Shown here: piece by piece, positions 17,908 to 26,643 of the stretch
Numbering within the stretch: the first letter of the stretch is position 1
Layout of the letters: the number at the start of each line of letters is the position of its first letter
DNA from: an uncultured Flavobacteriaceae bacterium
GTDB lineage: Bacteria; Bacteroidota; Bacteroidia; Flavobacteriales; Flavobacteriaceae
Reading direction: 5' to 3'
Assembly (NCBI GenBank): GCA_947497245.1
Contig: CANMFO010000001.1
Coordinates: 620,001 to 684,000 of the forward strand
DNA length: 64,000 nucleotides
The notes under the pieces: generated by a model
Database searches by the model: none
The model's input: only the letters and a program-made list of their open reading frames with translations
Told to the model about the DNA's origin: nothing
Position numbers and translations under genes: made by a program

Positions 17908-19701
17908 ATGAAAAACTTAAGACATCTTATAGGCTTTGCCATTATCATTTTTCTTTTTTATGGCTGTGACAATGGCATAGATTCCATAACCCAGGTCGAC
18001 CCGGGACCGGATGCCTCCGCTCCGGCAATAACGATCAATTATCCGGCCGAAGGAACAAAAATAAAGGTCCTGGAGGTGGTGACCTCGATCATTATCGATT
18101 TCGAAGTGACCGATGATATCGAAGTGGCCAGCATTGAAGTCTTACTTGACGGAAAGAACATCGGAATCTTTTCGGATTTTAAGGACTACCGCCGCGTGCT
18201 GATCGACGACTTGGAATATGACAAACTTACCGATGGAACACATGCGCTTACCGTTTCGGCAAAAGATCTGGATGGAAAGACCACTTCGGCCACCGTTAAT
18301 TTTGAAAAGGAGCCCGCGTACACTCCATTGTACGCCGGGGAAACCCTTTACATGCCTTTCGACGGGGACTATTTCGAACTTGTCAGTATATCCGCCGCCA
18401 CCAAGGTGGGGGCGCCTGGTTTTGCCGGGGAAGGTTTTTTTGGTCCAAACGCCTACGCGGGCGCGGCGGATTCGTATCTGACCTTTCCCACCGACGGACT
18501 CTTGGATGGGGAGTTCAGTGCAGTTTTCTGGTACAAGGTGAATGCCGACCCGGATCGTGCGGGGATTTTGGTCATAGGACCGCCCGATGCGACCAATCCG
18601 GACGCGCAGAACAACCGTACGGGTGGGTTTCGATTTTTTCGGGAAAACGCTTCAGGAAACCAACGGTTCAAATTGAACGTGGGCCGCGGGGATGGTGATT
18701 CATGGTTCGATGGGGGTACCGCAGCCGACCTGCCACCGGGAACGGATTGGGCCCATATGGCCTTTACCATTTCGGAATCCCAAGCTACCGTATATATCAA
18801 TGGTCAGATCGTAAGCCAGGGAGATTTGGCCGGAGGGGTAGATTGGACCAATTGCGATATACTGTCCATCATGTCCGGAGCCCCACGCTTTACGGGTTGG
18901 AACCATCGATCCGACCAAAGTAATATGGACGAACTGCGGCTCTTTAATAGGGTACTTTCGCAAGGGGAGATCCAAGGGATCATCGCTAGGGAATCGGGCA
19001 CAGCAAGTGGTTACGTGCCGGAATTCGACGGCGAAATGTTTTATATGCCCTTTGAAGGGGACAACAAGGAGCTTTTTACCAACCTTGAGGCCAATATGGT
19101 CGGTACCACCGGATTTACCGGAGAAAGTGTAGATGGGGATGAGGCCTTTGCGGGAGCAGCGGATTCGTACCTGACCTTTCCCACCAAAAGTATCACGAGC
19201 GAGGAATTCAGTGCTTCCTTTTGGTATAATGTCAATGCCGATCCCGATCGGGGAGGTATCCTGGTAATGGGTCCCGCGGACACCGATAGACCGGAATTTC
19301 CGGATGTCCAGAACCTCAGGACCCACGGATTCCGCTTTTTTAGGGAAGGGGATGCCACCCGACAGGTTTTCAAACTGAATGTTGGAAACGGCACCTCCGA
19401 CTCCTGGTTCGATGGTGGCGACGCCGCGGCCCTTGATCCCACAACCACCGATTGGGTGCATATGGCCTTTACCATATCGGGTACGGAGTGCGTGGTATAT
19501 TTTGATGGGGAAGTAGTTGCACAAGGCACCTTTGACGGCGTGGATTGGACAGGCTGCGATATCCTCTCGATTGGATCTGGAGCACCAAGATTTACCCAAT
19601 GGAACCATTTATCGGATTCGAGCTTTATCGACGAACTTCGATTATTTGGCAAGGCGCTGACGCAAGAAGAGGTGCAGAATGTCCGCAATTCGGATTTATA
19701 A
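17908..19701 (+). CDS. tandem LamG-like surface lipoprotein of the PUL
   Basis: A 597-residue lipoprotein (FLFYGC, C20) in the SusE/F position, so probably a surface glycan-binding protein. Residues about 40-135 form a bacterial Ig-like domain (APAITINYPAEGTKIKVLEV). Two LamG-3 jelly-roll domains follow, starting near 147 and 377. They are close copies sharing AGAADSYLTFPT, NADPDR, GFRFFRE, FKLNVG, DSWFDGG and HMAFTIS. The period of about 230 residues marks a recent duplication. No catalytic residues are evident. It is 23 bp from both the SusD gene and the first GH144 gene, in one operon. Confidence 0.88.
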   Translation: MKNLRHLIGFAIIIFLFYGCDNGIDSITQVDPGPDASAPAITINYPAEGTKIKVLEVVTSIIIDFEVTDDIEVASIEVLLDGKNIGIFSDFKDYRRVLIDDLEYDKLTDGTHALTVSAKDLDGKTTSATVNFEKEPAYTPLYAGETLYMPFDGDYFELVSISAATKVGAPGFAGEGFFGPNAYAGAADSYLTFPTDGLLDGEFSAVFWYKVNADPDRAGILVIGPPDATNPDAQNNRTGGFRFFRENASGNQRFKLNVGRGDGDSWFDGGTAADLPPGTDWAHMAFTISESQATVYINGQIVSQGDLAGGVDWTNCDILSIMSGAPRFTGWNHRSDQSNMDELRLFNRVLSQGEIQGIIARESGTASGYVPEFDGEMFYMPFEGDNKELFTNLEANMVGTTGFTGESVDGDEAFAGAADSYLTFPTKSITSEEFSASFWYNVNADPDRGGILVMGPADTDRPEFPDVQNLRTHGFRFFREGDATRQVFKLNVGNGTSDSWFDGGDAAALDPTTTDWVHMAFTISGTECVVYFDGEVVAQGTFDGVDWTGCDILSIGSGAPRFTQWNHLSDSSFIDELRLFGKALTQEEVQNVRNSDL

Positions 19702-19724
19702 ATAATTTTCAGTTAGTTTGGTTT

Positions 19725-21098
19725 ATGAGGTTAGTTGTAATTGTGGTTTTATCGGCCGTTGTATCAGTTTTTACTGCATGCAATGGCCCTAAAACCAAAG
19801 AAGGGTCGGACAGCTCGGAATCTGATTTAAGACCCATACCGTCGGATAAGGCGTTGTTGGACAAGGTACAGAAACAGACCTTTGATTATTTTTGGGAAGG
19901 TGCCGAGCCCCTATCCGGTTTGGCAAGGGAACGTATCCATTTAGACAACATATACCCCACCCATGACAAGGACATTGTCACCATTGGGGGTTCCGGATTC
20001 GGGGTCATGGCCCTACTTGTGGGTGTCGAACGGGGGTTCATAAGACGTGATCAGGCCATTGAACGTTTTGAGAGAATCGTGGAGTTCCTGGAACGGGCCG
20101 ACCGTTTTCACGGGGCTTGGCCCCATTGGTTGAACCCCGACGGATCCACCTCCGCCTTCAGCAAAAAGGACGATGGTGGTGATTTGGTGGAGACAGCCTT
20201 TTTGGTTCAAGGCCTACTTACGGTAAAGGAATTCCTGAACCTCAAAGATTCCCGAGAGAATGCCATCGCCAACAAAATCCAGCAATTGTGGGAAACGGTC
20301 GAATGGGACTGGTATACCAAAGGCGGAGAAGACGTACTGTATTGGCACTGGTCTCCAAATTATGGTTGGGAAATGGACTTTCCCGTTGGCGGATACAACG
20401 AATGCCTTATTATGTACGTCCTGGCCGCGGCCTCCCCGACACATTCCATTGACAAGGAAGTGTATGAGAAGGGGTGGGCAAGGAATGGAACCATAAAAAG
20501 GGACACCACTTTTTACGGACTGCGGACGGAACTCGACCATTATGAGCATAACGATTCTCCCGTCGGACCCATGTTCTGGGCACATTATTCCTATTTGGGT
20601 CTGAACCCCAAAGGTTTAAAGGACCAATTTGCGGATTATTGGAAGCTGAACACCAACCACACCCAGATCCAATACCGATACGCCCTTGACAACCCCAACA
20701 AACATAAAGGGTATGGCGAAAATTGCTGGGGACTTACCTCCAGCTATTCCATTACAGGCTATGCCGGTCACCGTCCCGACAAAGATCTGGGGGTCATTTC
20801 ACCAACGGCAGCACTTTCTTCCATGCCCTATGCACCAGGGGAAAGCCTCCAATTTTTGCGATATATGTACGGGCAACAAGATTCCCTGATCGGAAAGTAC
20901 GGCCCGTACGATGCCTTCAGCTTGGAGAACGAATGGTACCTGCCCAGGTACCTGGCCATAGATCAGGGCCCTATTCCCATAATGATCGAGAACTATAGAA
21001 CCGGTTTGTTATGGGATCTTTTTATGAAAAACAAGGATGTCAGGACGGGATTGCATAAATTGGGCTTTAGCAGTCCCTATCTGAAGCAGAATGAATAA
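19725..21098 (+). CDS. GH144-like lipoprotein glycoside hydrolase, copy 1
   Basis: A 457-residue lipoprotein (VFTAC lipobox) of the glycoamylase-like (PF10091) fold, an (alpha/alpha)6 barrel that includes GH144 endo-beta-1,2-glucanases. From memory of the characterised GH144 enzyme, two Asp four residues apart and a Glu about 72 residues further on are implicated in catalysis. Here D-D-G-G-D (in SKKDDGGDLVETAF) and the Glu of GGYNECLIMY are 73 apart. Other family blocks are RFHGAWPHWLNPDG, YWHWSPNYGW and MFWAHYSYLGLNPKG. I start at ATG 19725, just before the signal peptide. Its last 8 bp overlap the second copy. Substrate is inferred, not shown. Confidence 0.9.
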   Translation: MRLVVIVVLSAVVSVFTACNGPKTKEGSDSSESDLRPIPSDKALLDKVQKQTFDYFWEGAEPLSGLARERIHLDNIYPTHDKDIVTIGGSGFGVMALLVGVERGFIRRDQAIERFERIVEFLERADRFHGAWPHWLNPDGSTSAFSKKDDGGDLVETAFLVQGLLTVKEFLNLKDSRENAIANKIQQLWETVEWDWYTKGGEDVLYWHWSPNYGWEMDFPVGGYNECLIMYVLAAASPTHSIDKEVYEKGWARNGTIKRDTTFYGLRTELDHYEHNDSPVGPMFWAHYSYLGLNPKGLKDQFADYWKLNTNHTQIQYRYALDNPNKHKGYGENCWGLTSSYSITGYAGHRPDKDLGVISPTAALSSMPYAPGESLQFLRYMYGQQDSLIGKYGPYDAFSLENEWYLPRYLAIDQGPIPIMIENYRTGLLWDLFMKNKDVRTGLHKLGFSSPYLKQNE

Positions 21099-22461
21099 AC
21101 ACCATCTTATCTTCTTTTTGTTTGCGCTGCTTTTGTCTTGTGGAAAGGATGATTACACCTACACTCCCGTGGCATTTCCGGACCCACCCGATGGAGGGGT
21201 GCCCAATCTTACGGAAGAAGAATTATTGGACCTCGCGCAGCGTGAAACCTTCAAATATTTTTGGGATTTTGCAGAGGGCAATTCGGGCTGTGCCAGGGAG
21301 CGCTACCACCCGGAGGACCCTTCTTTTGATGCAAGGACCGTGACCACGGGAGGGACCGGCTTTGGGCTAATGGCCATATTGGTCGGGATGGAAAGAAATT
21401 TCATAAGCAGGGCGGAAGGGGTACAGCGCCTGACCCAAATACTCGGGTTTTTGGAATCGGCAGATCGTTTTCATGGTGCTTGGCCGCATTGGATGGATGG
21501 TAGTACGGGAAACGTGGTCCCCTTCAGCCCAAAGGACAACGGCGGTGATCTGGTGGAAACGGCCTTTTTGGCCCAAGGGTTGATTTGTGTTAAGGAGTAT
21601 TTTTCAGAGGGTGATCCATCCGAAAGGGAGCTTTCACAAAAAGCGGATGTGCTTTGGAAAGGGGTTGAATGGGATTGGTATACCCAGGACCAAAACACGC
21701 TGTATTGGCATTGGAGCCCCAACTTTGGCTTTGACATCAATTTGGGGTTAAGGGGCTATAACGAGACCCTGATAGCGTATGTGATGGCAGCGGCCTCGCC
21801 GACCTATGGGATATCAAGGGAAGTGTATGCAAACGGTTGGGCCTCCAATGGGGGTATCCAATCGTCCAACACCAAATATAACCTTCCCCTCCTTGTGGAG
21901 CATGCCGGATCTCCTGAGTTCGGCGGACCCTTGTTCTGGGCACATTATTCTTTCATGGGATTGAACCCTAAGGGGCTATCGGATGATTTTGTGAACTATT
22001 GGGACGTGAATGTTTCCCATTCCAGAATAAATTATAACTACTGCGTGGAAAACCCAAAAGGATATAAGGACTATGGCAATGACTGTTGGGGGCTTACTGC
22101 GAGTTACACGCGAAACAGCGACGGTGGCATAGGCTATGCAGCACATAGGCCCAATAACGATTTAGGGGTCGTTTCCCCTACCGCGGCCATAAGTTCCATT
22201 CCCTACACTCCTCAGGAATCCTTAAGGGCACTGCAGTACTTCCACAAAAACAAGGACAAGCTTTTGGGCCCTGCAGGATTTTACGATGCCTTCAGTCCAG
22301 AAAATGACTATTGGGTCGCGAAAGCCTATCTGGCCATTGACCAAGGGCCGATCATCGCAATGATCGAAAATTATAGAACGGCCTTGCTATGGAAACTCTT
22401 TATGAAAAACAAGGATGTTCAGGCCGGACTGGACCGCTTGAATTTTAGTTATGTCCCGTAA
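21091..22461 (+). CDS. GH144-like lipoprotein glycoside hydrolase, copy 2
   Basis: A 456-residue paralogue of the preceding gene, overlapping it by 8 bp (ATGAATAA). Lipoprotein signal LFALLLSC. The acidic residues are kept: FSPKDNGGDLVETAF (first and last Asp four apart) and the Glu of RGYNETLIAYV. The shared blocks RFHGAWPHWMDG, YWHWSPNFGF, LFWAHYSFMGLNPKG and the C-terminal AIDQGPIIAMIENYRTALLW are intact, so both copies are probably active. Two copies in one operon suggest different chain lengths or linkages, or surface versus periplasmic sites. Two hairpins follow immediately downstream. Confidence 0.9.
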   Translation: MNKHHLIFFLFALLLSCGKDDYTYTPVAFPDPPDGGVPNLTEEELLDLAQRETFKYFWDFAEGNSGCARERYHPEDPSFDARTVTTGGTGFGLMAILVGMERNFISRAEGVQRLTQILGFLESADRFHGAWPHWMDGSTGNVVPFSPKDNGGDLVETAFLAQGLICVKEYFSEGDPSERELSQKADVLWKGVEWDWYTQDQNTLYWHWSPNFGFDINLGLRGYNETLIAYVMAAASPTYGISREVYANGWASNGGIQSSNTKYNLPLLVEHAGSPEFGGPLFWAHYSFMGLNPKGLSDDFVNYWDVNVSHSRINYNYCVENPKGYKDYGNDCWGLTASYTRNSDGGIGYAAHRPNNDLGVVSPTAAISSIPYTPQESLRALQYFHKNKDKLLGPAGFYDAFSPENDYWVAKAYLAIDQGPIIAMIENYRTALLWKLFMKNKDVQAGLDRLNFSYVP

Positions 22462-22473
22462 ACAACAATGCCT

Positions 22474-22505
22474 TCCCGATCATCGGGATTCTTCCCAGGG
22501 GAAGA
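22474..22505 (+). promoter_or_regulatory. two back-to-back RNA hairpins before the sulfatase
   Basis: TCCCGA-TCA-TCGGGA (22474-22488) is followed by TCTTCC-CAGG-GGAAGA (22490-22505), two perfect 6-bp stems with 3- and 4-base loops. They start 12 bases after the GH144 copy 2 stop codon. They could protect the upstream mRNA, cause partial termination, or set lower expression of the sulfatase. Their presence argues that the ATG at 22468 is not the sulfatase start. Confidence 0.5.
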
Positions 22506-22539
22506 TGGAAAAACCAACACCACATCCAACAGTTCAAGA

Positions 22540-24270
22540 ATGAAGGGCAACTTCCGCATTTTCAGACCATCTTTTGTGAGTTTCACTTTTTGGACCGGGG
22601 GAACGGTCGCCCTGCAAAAAAAAGAGCTCCATATATTTTTGCTATATGCAATGGCAGTATTGCTGATGGGATGTAAAAACCAATCGACCTACGGAAAAGG
22701 TTTGTCAAGGGTTTCCCCGGCCCGGCCCAATATTGTGTTCATCATGTCCGACGATCACGCGGCCCAGGCGATCAGTGCCTATGGGCATGTATTGGGCAAA
22801 CTGGCGCCTACCCCCCACCTGGATAGGCTGGCACGAAACGGGGTCCTGTTCTTGAACAGTTTTTGCACCAATGCCATCTGCGGGCCCAGTAGGGCGGTAA
22901 TCCTTACGGGAAAGCACAGTCATATAAATGGATTCAGGATGAATGGGGAACAATTTGACGGAAATCAGTCCACCCTGCCCAAATACCTTTCACAAATTGG
23001 CTATACAACAGCGGTAATAGGGAAGTGGCACCTGCATGGCGCACCTACGGGTTTTGACTATTGGGATATCCTGAACGATCAAGGAAATTATTATAACCCA
23101 GCGTTTATTACGGAAAAGGACACCACCGTGGAAAACGGATATGTCACAGACATCATTACCGCCAAAGGTTTAAAGTGGCTGCGGGAACAGTTCCTCTCCA
23201 AAAAGCCTTTTTTTTTAATGTTGCACCACAAAGCCCCCCATAGAAATTGGATGCCGGCCCTGCGACATCTCAATAAGTACGATTCCGTTCAGTTCCCGCT
23301 TCCGGACACCTATTTTGCTTCCCATGAAGGACAACGGGCGGCGGCGGAACAACAACAGACCATTTACCGGGACATGTATGAAGGCCACGACCTTAAAATG
23401 TCGGTTTCAAAAGGGAGTAGCCGCCTGGCGCATGATCCGTGGAAAACGGATTTCAATCGGATGACCGACGAGCAAAGGTCCGAATGGGACAAAGCCTATC
23501 TTTCCAAGAACGATGCACTGCATGAAGCCGGACTATCGGGAACCGAGTTGGCAAAATGGAAGGGGCAACGGTACCTGCAGGACTATTTGGGCACCATAAC
23601 TTCGGTGGATGAAGGGGTTGGCCAAATACTGGACTATTTGCAAAAAAGCGGCCTAGATGAGAATACATTGGTCGTATACACTTCCGATCAGGGATTTTAT
23701 TTGGGCGAGAAAGGATGGTTCGACAAGCGCTTCATGTATGAGGAATCGCTCAGAATGCCCTTAATGATGCAAATGCCCGGACTGATCGAACCGGGACGCA
23801 AAATAAGGGCCATGGTCCAGAACCTCGATTTTGCCCCCACCTTGCTGGACCTTGCCGGAAGGGCCGATCTGGCCCGGGAAATGCAGGGTGAATCTTTTAA
23901 GGGACTGCTGGACGGTACGCTCCGTGAAGCTGACTTCAGGGATGTGGTGTACTACCATTACTACGACTACCCGGCCTTTCATATGGTCAAGAAACACTAT
24001 GGCATTAGGACCCACCGGTATAAACTGATCCATTTCTATGACGATATAGATACCTGGGAATTCTATGATCTGGAAAAAGATCCACAGGAACTTCGCAACC
24101 TCATGGAAGACCCTGCGTACATCAAACAAATAAGTGGGATGAAACAGAAATTGGATAGTGTCCAAACGGTCTATGGGGTCACGGGCCGGGAGTTTGAAAA
24201 GGCATCAAAAGGGGATGTGGATAGAGCGTACGAGCAGTTTAAAAGGCTCCGGGGAGCCCCTGTTCAATAA
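22540..24270 (+). CDS. S1-family sulfatase, lipoprotein
   Basis: Formylglycine-dependent sulfatase, about 576 residues. The C-x-P-S-R maturation motif is CGPSR in NAICGPSRAVILTGKHSH (C114 from this start). Metal ligands are in IVFIMSDDHA near the N-terminus and VVYTSDQGFYLGEKGWFDK later. Active-site Lys/His regions are GKWHLHG and HHKAPHRNW. A lipobox (LLMGC) lies near residue 45, so it is probably outer-membrane anchored. The start is unsure: ATG 22468 would read through the two hairpins; GTG 22576 would give a more normal signal length. Last gene of the PUL. A sulfatase next to GH144-like enzymes suggests that the glycan carries sulfate or is part of a mixed algal polymer. Confidence 0.92.
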   Translation: MKGNFRIFRPSFVSFTFWTGGTVALQKKELHIFLLYAMAVLLMGCKNQSTYGKGLSRVSPARPNIVFIMSDDHAAQAISAYGHVLGKLAPTPHLDRLARNGVLFLNSFCTNAICGPSRAVILTGKHSHINGFRMNGEQFDGNQSTLPKYLSQIGYTTAVIGKWHLHGAPTGFDYWDILNDQGNYYNPAFITEKDTTVENGYVTDIITAKGLKWLREQFLSKKPFFLMLHHKAPHRNWMPALRHLNKYDSVQFPLPDTYFASHEGQRAAAEQQQTIYRDMYEGHDLKMSVSKGSSRLAHDPWKTDFNRMTDEQRSEWDKAYLSKNDALHEAGLSGTELAKWKGQRYLQDYLGTITSVDEGVGQILDYLQKSGLDENTLVVYTSDQGFYLGEKGWFDKRFMYEESLRMPLMMQMPGLIEPGRKIRAMVQNLDFAPTLLDLAGRADLAREMQGESFKGLLDGTLREADFRDVVYYHYYDYPAFHMVKKHYGIRTHRYKLIHFYDDIDTWEFYDLEKDPQELRNLMEDPAYIKQISGMKQKLDSVQTVYGVTGREFEKASKGDVDRAYEQFKRLRGAPVQ

Positions 24271-24316
24271 ATCGGAAGGCCTTGGGAAAGGATGTTTTTT
24301 GGGCCGGGCGACCCCA

Positions 24317-24529
24317 CTAGCATTCAACACCCTTGACCGGGTTTCGGTCTTTTGTTTTGTCCATTGTTTTTAGACCGATCTGCGATTTCCAGTTGTAGCC
24401 GGAATGGTAGCCCGTTCGATCGAGCATGCCCCTGGTTTTTTCCATATACATTCCATATAGGATGACCAAGATGGTTCCACCTGCAAAACAAAGATTCAAT
24501 ACCAAGATAATCGTCAAAAGCGTAGACAT
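24317..24529 (-). CDS. small single-pass membrane protein (70 aa)
   Basis: A 70-residue minus-strand frame with an N-terminal hydrophobic span (LLTIILVLNLCFAGGTILVI) and a basic, polar tail (YMEKTRGMLDRTGYHSGYNW). The one-span, positive-inside pattern is protein-like. Its 3' end lies over the plus-strand terminator of the sulfatase. It could share the MFS transcript 250 bp upstream. Function unknown; no family recognised. Confidence 0.45.
   Translation of the reverse strand: MSTLLTIILVLNLCFAGGTILVILYGMYMEKTRGMLDRTGYHSGYNWKSQIGLKTMDKTKDRNPVKGVEC
24335..24359 (+). terminator. Rho-independent terminator of the PUL transcript
   Basis: Stem GACCG-GGTTT-CGGTC (24335-24349) followed by TTTTGTTTTG (24350-24359), 64 bp after the sulfatase stop codon. 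Stem is short (5 bp), but the T-rich tail is good. Confidence 0.5.
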
Positions 24530-24782
24530 GGGTCCGAATGGAATTATAATGTTAATCGAACCTAAAAGTATCGATATTCCAGGGTGGTTGCGGGCGGAAT
24601 GTATGAATGGTATGAAATTCTACATAAATGGTAAATTCCACCTTCCGTTCAAAAGCAGTTTTGGCAAAAACTGGATTTCTGACCGCTCCCCCGGGCCCTC
24701 CTTGTTGAAACCAAGCTTTCGAAATGCCGGCATACCCACTGTGGATTGCCCACGGCCTGCTTCCAAATCGGCTCCTCTGGTC

Positions 24783-25964
24783 CTAGGAACGTTGGGTGCT
24801 ACGGTGGGAACGCGGGCGAAACAGCAAATAAATTACGGCCAGCAGGGCCATTGCTGCGCAACCATGGAAAATGGTGGGCATCCTCGTGATCGTATTCTGA
24901 AAATACCAGCCTGAAAGTAAGGCTCCCAATCCTATTCCCGCTTCCAGGGCAATGTACAGGGTGGCCATGGCTTTGCCCCTATGGCCCGGCACGCTCTGAT
25001 CTACGGTCCAGGCGTTCAGGGAGGGCGTCAGAATGCCCATGGCCAAACCATAGATAGCCGAACCCGTCATTAATCCGGTGATGGTATCGAAACGGCCCAA
25101 GACCGCAAGCGATAGGAGCAATAGGCCAAGCCCTGAATAGATCAAGGGTACCCGTCCATACCGATCGGATAGCCTACCGGCAACAATGCGGACCAACAAA
25201 GAGGACACCGTAAAAACAATGAAGAAGGTGCCCTTGTTTTCCACCTCCAAATGTTCGCTCCAATCGGGAATCAAGGTCAAAATTACCCCAAAGGCCAAGT
25301 AGGACAAAAACATAACGATGGCCGGAGCCACCACTTCGTAGGCTAGAATGTCTTGCCTCGATATTCGGAGCGATGTCCATTGGAACCGCTGTTTTCCGGT
25401 ATGCGTTTCTTGGAGCTTTGACACCAAAACAATGGCCAGCAAGGCGAGCGCGGACGAAGCGTAAAACAGTGCATCGAAGGAATGGTAAAGCTTAATATAG
25501 CTGCCCAGGGCAGGACCCAGTGCCAATCCCGTTCCGAAAAACAAACTTTGTACGCCCAAGGCCTCGCCCCATCGATTGGCGGGAACCATATCGGATACGT
25601 AGGCGGCGAAGGCGGTGGGACTGAACCCCGTAGAGAACCCGTGGAAAAGGCGTAGTGCCAAAAACCCGGCAACGCTGCCCAAAATGGGATATAGAAATCC
25701 ACAGATCAAACAGACCAGTGCACCGATGACCATGACCGGTTTTCGACCAATGGTATCGGTCAGCTTACCGCTGAACGGCCGTGAAAGGCCCGCTGTAAGG
25801 GTGAACAGCGATATGATGAACCCTTTGTATTCAGCTCCTCCAAGACTGCTCAAATAAGCGGGCAGTTCTGGAATGAGCATGTTATAGCTCGCAGAAAAGA
25901 ACAGGGAACCCAGACAAATGAACCCAAAGCGAATGTTGTAAACCGGGTGTTCTTTTATTGGCAT
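24783..25964 (-). CDS. MFS transporter (drug/sugar efflux type)
   Basis: A 393-residue, 12-helix major facilitator. The MFS motif A, SGKLTDTIGRKP, lies between helices 2 and 3, and a second copy, GRLSDRYGRVP, between helices 8 and 9, marks the ancestral duplication. The central loop is short and basic (QETHTGKQRFQW). I start at ATG 25964 (MPIKEHPVYNI) rather than 17 codons upstream, where the extra residues are Lys-rich and overlap the palindromic operator region. It is divergent from a Crp-type regulator 92 bp away, its likely regulator. Substrate unknown. Confidence 0.9.
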   Translation of the reverse strand: MPIKEHPVYNIRFGFICLGSLFFSASYNMLIPELPAYLSSLGGAEYKGFIISLFTLTAGLSRPFSGKLTDTIGRKPVMVIGALVCLICGFLYPILGSVAGFLALRLFHGFSTGFSPTAFAAYVSDMVPANRWGEALGVQSLFFGTGLALGPALGSYIKLYHSFDALFYASSALALLAIVLVSKLQETHTGKQRFQWTSLRISRQDILAYEVVAPAIVMFLSYLAFGVILTLIPDWSEHLEVENKGTFFIVFTVSSLLVRIVAGRLSDRYGRVPLIYSGLGLLLLSLAVLGRFDTITGLMTGSAIYGLAMGILTPSLNAWTVDQSVPGHRGKAMATLYIALEAGIGLGALLSGWYFQNTITRMPTIFHGCAAMALLAVIYLLFRPRSHRSTQRS

Positions 25965-25994
25965 CTGACGGATTTTTTTTAATTTTAATTTGTG

Positions 25995-26044
25995 TTGTGC
26001 ACAAAGAAAGGCCAAGCGTAACCCACTAAAAAGGACATTTGTCC
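25995..26044. promoter_or_regulatory. two palindromes between MFS and Crp-type genes
   Basis: TTGTGCACAA (25995-26004) is a perfect 10-bp palindrome, and GGACA-TT-TGTCC (26033-26044) a perfect 5-bp-arm inverted repeat. Both lie in the 92-bp divergent gap. The first resembles half-sites of the Crp/Fnr family (TTGTG...CACAA), so autoregulation and control of the transporter by the adjacent regulator is plausible. Confidence 0.35.
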
Positions 26045-26056
26045 GAACTGCTGAAA

Positions 26057-26635
26057 ATGATCCGGGTAAATCAGGAATTCCTAAATTATATCAGGGTACT
26101 CAAATCTTCGGAAAAGGGGGGTGTGATCGAGACCATCGAAGCACGGCCCACGGAGCGGATCATTGGGCAAAGGGCTCCGATATTCGCCGTTTATATTGTG
26201 CAAAAAGGCTTGGGAAAGTGCTATTTGACCGAAGACTCCGGTAAGGATTTCATCCAGGAGTTCTTTAGTGAGGGTGAAATTTTCGGAGAGATTGAAATGT
26301 TCAATAACGACCTGAGCTTTTGTGCTGTGGAAGCGCTGACCGACATGGTCATTTTTAAAATAAAAAAGGAGCACTTTTATGAGCTTCTGGAGCAGGATAA
26401 AAAATTCAATCGATTGGTGTTGAAACTGCTCGCCGCCAAGGTAAGATATACCGCACTCCGACATTCCTTTAACCAATCGTATCCGATCGAAACAAAGTTG
26501 GTGCGATTGCGGGAGCAGGTACCGCAACTCACCTCCCTGATATCCAAAACGGACCTAGCCAATTATTTGGGGATTACCGAAAGAAGTTTGAACCGCACCT
26601 TCAACAACCTTAGACAGCGGGAGCTAAAGACCTGA
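26057..26635 (+). CDS. Crp/Fnr-family transcriptional regulator
   Basis: A 192-residue cytoplasmic regulator. Residues about 10-120 form a cyclic-nucleotide-binding-type beta-roll (IIGQRAPIFAVYIVQKGLGK, FFSEGEIFGEIEMF), followed by the dimer helix and a C-terminal HTH (LISKTDLANYLGITERSLNRTF). The usual cAMP-binding R-x-A pair is not seen (LSFCAVEAL instead of RSA), so the ligand is unknown or absent; there are no Fnr-type cysteines. An alternative TTG start at 26039 would add six residues but overlaps the GGACA palindrome. Probably controls the divergent MFS gene. Confidence 0.85.
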   Translation: MIRVNQEFLNYIRVLKSSEKGGVIETIEARPTERIIGQRAPIFAVYIVQKGLGKCYLTEDSGKDFIQEFFSEGEIFGEIEMFNNDLSFCAVEALTDMVIFKIKKEHFYELLEQDKKFNRLVLKLLAAKVRYTALRHSFNQSYPIETKLVRLREQVPQLTSLISKTDLANYLGITERSLNRTFNNLRQRELKT

Positions 26636-26643
26636 CCGGAACT

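Noticed and set aside
18700-19608. 302-codon minus-strand frame opposite the LamG gene
   Set aside because: Shadow of a duplicated domain; its repetitive look derives from the LamG repeats.
22468-22539. ATG 22468 as sulfatase start
   Set aside because: It would translate through two perfect hairpins and put about 70 residues before the lipobox; a downstream start is more likely.
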